Positions 4,822 to 5,946 of a DNA stretch of 5,946 bases are shown here, piece after piece. Location: contig JAAHHL010000488.1 in the NCBI GenBank assembly GCA_010672185.1, positions 1 through 5,946 of the forward strand. The letters run 5' to 3'. Numbering within the stretch: position 1 is the stretch's first letter; every line of letters starts with the position of its first letter. The position numbers were made by a program, and so were the translations under genes. The notes under the pieces are model-generated. The model was not told the DNA's origin, searched no databases, and was given only the letters and a program-made list of their open reading frames with translations. This DNA is from Caldora sp. SIO3E6 (GTDB lineage Bacteria; Cyanobacteriota; Cyanobacteriia; Cyanobacteriales; Coleofasciculaceae).

Positions 4822-4893
4822 GGAGGGCAAAGCATTTGGATTGCACAACTTGGGTTTCATTGATGAATTATCGCCCAAATGCTTTGCCCCTAC
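4822..4893 (+). mobile_element. MITE copy B, about 72 bp, inverted relative to copy A
   Basis: The ends GGAGGGCAAAGCATTTGG and CCAAATGCTTTGCCCCTAC are inverted repeats of about 18 bp. The element is flanked by ATC on both sides (4819-4821 and 4894-4896), which may be a 3-bp target duplication or chance. It ends 16 bp from the stop codon of the binding-protein gene, where its terminal stem could act on that transcript's end. It has no coding capacity. Confidence 0.75.
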
Positions 4894-4909
4894 ATCAAAT
4901 TTTTGACAT

Positions 4910-5946
4910 TCATTCCTCTTCTTCAGTCAAAATAGGCTTAAAGCTGTAGCCAACTTCAGAGTTTGCATCCTGAATGACTTTTACTAGTTGAACTGAAATA
5001 TTTCGATCTCCTGTTTGTATAAAACGAACAGTCTCGGAGGCTCCAGGAGCTGAAAAATCTGAGTCAGAGAGAGTTTGTTGGAGTTTGGTGCGGGTAGGTT
5101 TAGGGTGTTGTTTTAGTGCTTCTATCCAAGCCTGCGTAGCATCGTAAGCCATTGCTGTTATCCAGTTCACATCTGCTCCCCAGAGTTGCTTAGATTGGCG
5201 ACTAAACTGTGAGCCCGTAGCAGCATCAATGTGCCAGAAAACTCCTACCACCATACCAACAACATCCGAAGCTAAGATTTCATGGGAATACGCAACATCT
5301 CCACCCATCAGCTTTAACTGATCTTTGTTGTTCAGACGAATTACCTGCAAAACTTTGCTTTTAAGTTCATCCACTGTAGACGGTGCTAACATTAATACCT
5401 GTGCGCCTTGCTCAATTGCCTGTTCAAATGCTTGTTGAGTAGGAAAATTAGGGTCAGACCAGTCAAACTCGGCGACAACCTCTCCTTTTTTTGAATAGAC
5501 AGTTGTCACAAACTCTGTCTTGAGGGATTGGCTATAAGCACTCTCAGAATTGTAAAAAATTGCAGCTTTTTTCTTGCCCCATTCGCTTAGCATGTAATTA
5601 GCTAACGCTCTTGCTGTAAAGGCATCACTAGGACTAGTCCGAAAAACGTAATCACTAAAGTCCGAAATTTTTACAGAAGTACTAAGGGAAATGCTTGCAA
5701 GCTTCTTCTCTTCATAAATTTTTCCAGTTGCCAAGGTCATATCGCTGTAATAATGACCGACAATACCTAATACCTCAGGATTTTTTCCCAACTCTGAAGC
5801 AATCTTTTTAGCCATTTCTGGGTTATCACCATCGTCAGAGATCACTACCTTAAGCAGAACTCCGTTAATTCCTCCAGCTTCATTGAGCTGATGTTGAGCT
5901 TGAGCAACTCCACGCAACATTGCCTGTGCTGCTGCTAGATCTTGGA
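4910..5946 (-). CDS. Leu/Ile/Val-type periplasmic binding protein (Peripla_BP_6), 5' partial
   Basis: The frame is open through the right edge (QDLAAAQ precedes the Met at 5920-5918), so that Met is internal. Family marks in order: AQAQHQLNEAGGINGVLLKV, ISDDGDNP, GIVGHYYSDMTLATGKIY, YVFRTSPSDAFTARALANYM, AAIFYNSESAYSQSL, a second-lobe segment with GGDVAYSHE, and AMAYDATQAWIEALK. The two-lobe fold binds a small ligand, often an amino acid or amide, outside the membrane. The end of the protein (SDFSAPGASETVRF, TGDRN, VQLVKV) closely resembles the C-terminal domain of cyanobacterial proteins annotated as a Ser/Thr kinase fused to a substrate-binding domain; whether a kinase precedes it cannot be seen. 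The TGA stop follows an acidic EEEE tail. No permease or ATPase gene follows downstream. The family call is firm; substrate unknown. Confidence 0.88.
   Translation of the reverse strand, partial: QDLAAAQAMLRGVAQAQHQLNEAGGINGVLLKVVISDDGDNPEMAKKIASELGKNPEVLGIVGHYYSDMTLATGKIYEEKKLASISLSTSVKISDFSDYVFRTSPSDAFTARALANYMLSEWGKKKAAIFYNSESAYSQSLKTEFVTTVYSKKGEVVAEFDWSDPNFPTQQAFEQAIEQGAQVLMLAPSTVDELKSKVLQVIRLNNKDQLKLMGGDVAYSHEILASDVVGMVVGVFWHIDAATGSQFSRQSKQLWGADVNWITAMAYDATQAWIEALKQHPKPTRTKLQQTLSDSDFSAPGASETVRFIQTGDRNISVQLVKVIQDANSEVGYSFKPILTEEEE

Noticed and set aside
4713..4949. 78-residue plus-strand frame.
   Set aside because: It consists of hairpin repeat, MITE copy B and the antisense end of the binding-protein gene.

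Overview
The window looks like part of the chromosome of a large-genome, probably filamentous, cyanobacterium. Supporting signs are two HIP1 octamers (GCGATCGC) inside phoX, a typical cyanobacterial Uma2-family gene, a PhoX phosphatase preceded by a candidate cyanobacterial Pho box, heptanucleotide tandem repeats, and several families of short dispersed palindromic repeats. The genus cannot be fixed from the sequence alone.

Layout. (1) Positions 1-319, minus strand: the 5' end of a TnpB-type (IS200/IS605 accessory, RNA-guided nuclease family) gene runs off the left edge. It is preceded by a bulged hairpin that may be the element's left end, and then by a small DUF104/VapB-like antitoxin-like gene. 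(2) 320-677: a non-coding leader with a three-repeat Pho-box-like array about 120-150 bp before phoX. (3) 678-2867, plus strand: a complete phoX, encoding a Tat-exported, probably lipid-anchored, metal-dependent alkaline phosphatase. (4) 2868-3191: a heptamer tandem array that begins on the phoX stop codon, followed by a 120-bp element of four hairpins arranged as an imperfect mirror (REPIN-like). (5) 3192-3845, minus strand: a complete Uma2/DUF820 nuclease-like gene, with a second heptamer array just upstream of its start codon. (6) 3885-4909: about 1 kb of repeats and gene debris on the minus strand. It holds a HEAT-repeat-like C-terminal fragment, a short unrecognised reading frame split by a 70-73 bp MITE (removing the MITE restores the frame), a half copy of the REPIN-like element, two copies of a GGTGTGTTAGCG/CGTAACGCACC hairpin repeat, and a second, inverted MITE. 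(7) 4910-5946, minus strand: the C-terminal part of a Leu/Ile/Val-type periplasmic binding protein, open at the right edge.

phoX with its Pho box is the clear functional unit and implies phosphorus scavenging under phosphate limitation. The other genes are not obviously linked to it. The most unusual content is the density and variety of small structured repeats between the genes. Within them, the stem-preserving changes between copies of the hairpin element and the MITE-split reading frame most merit follow-up.
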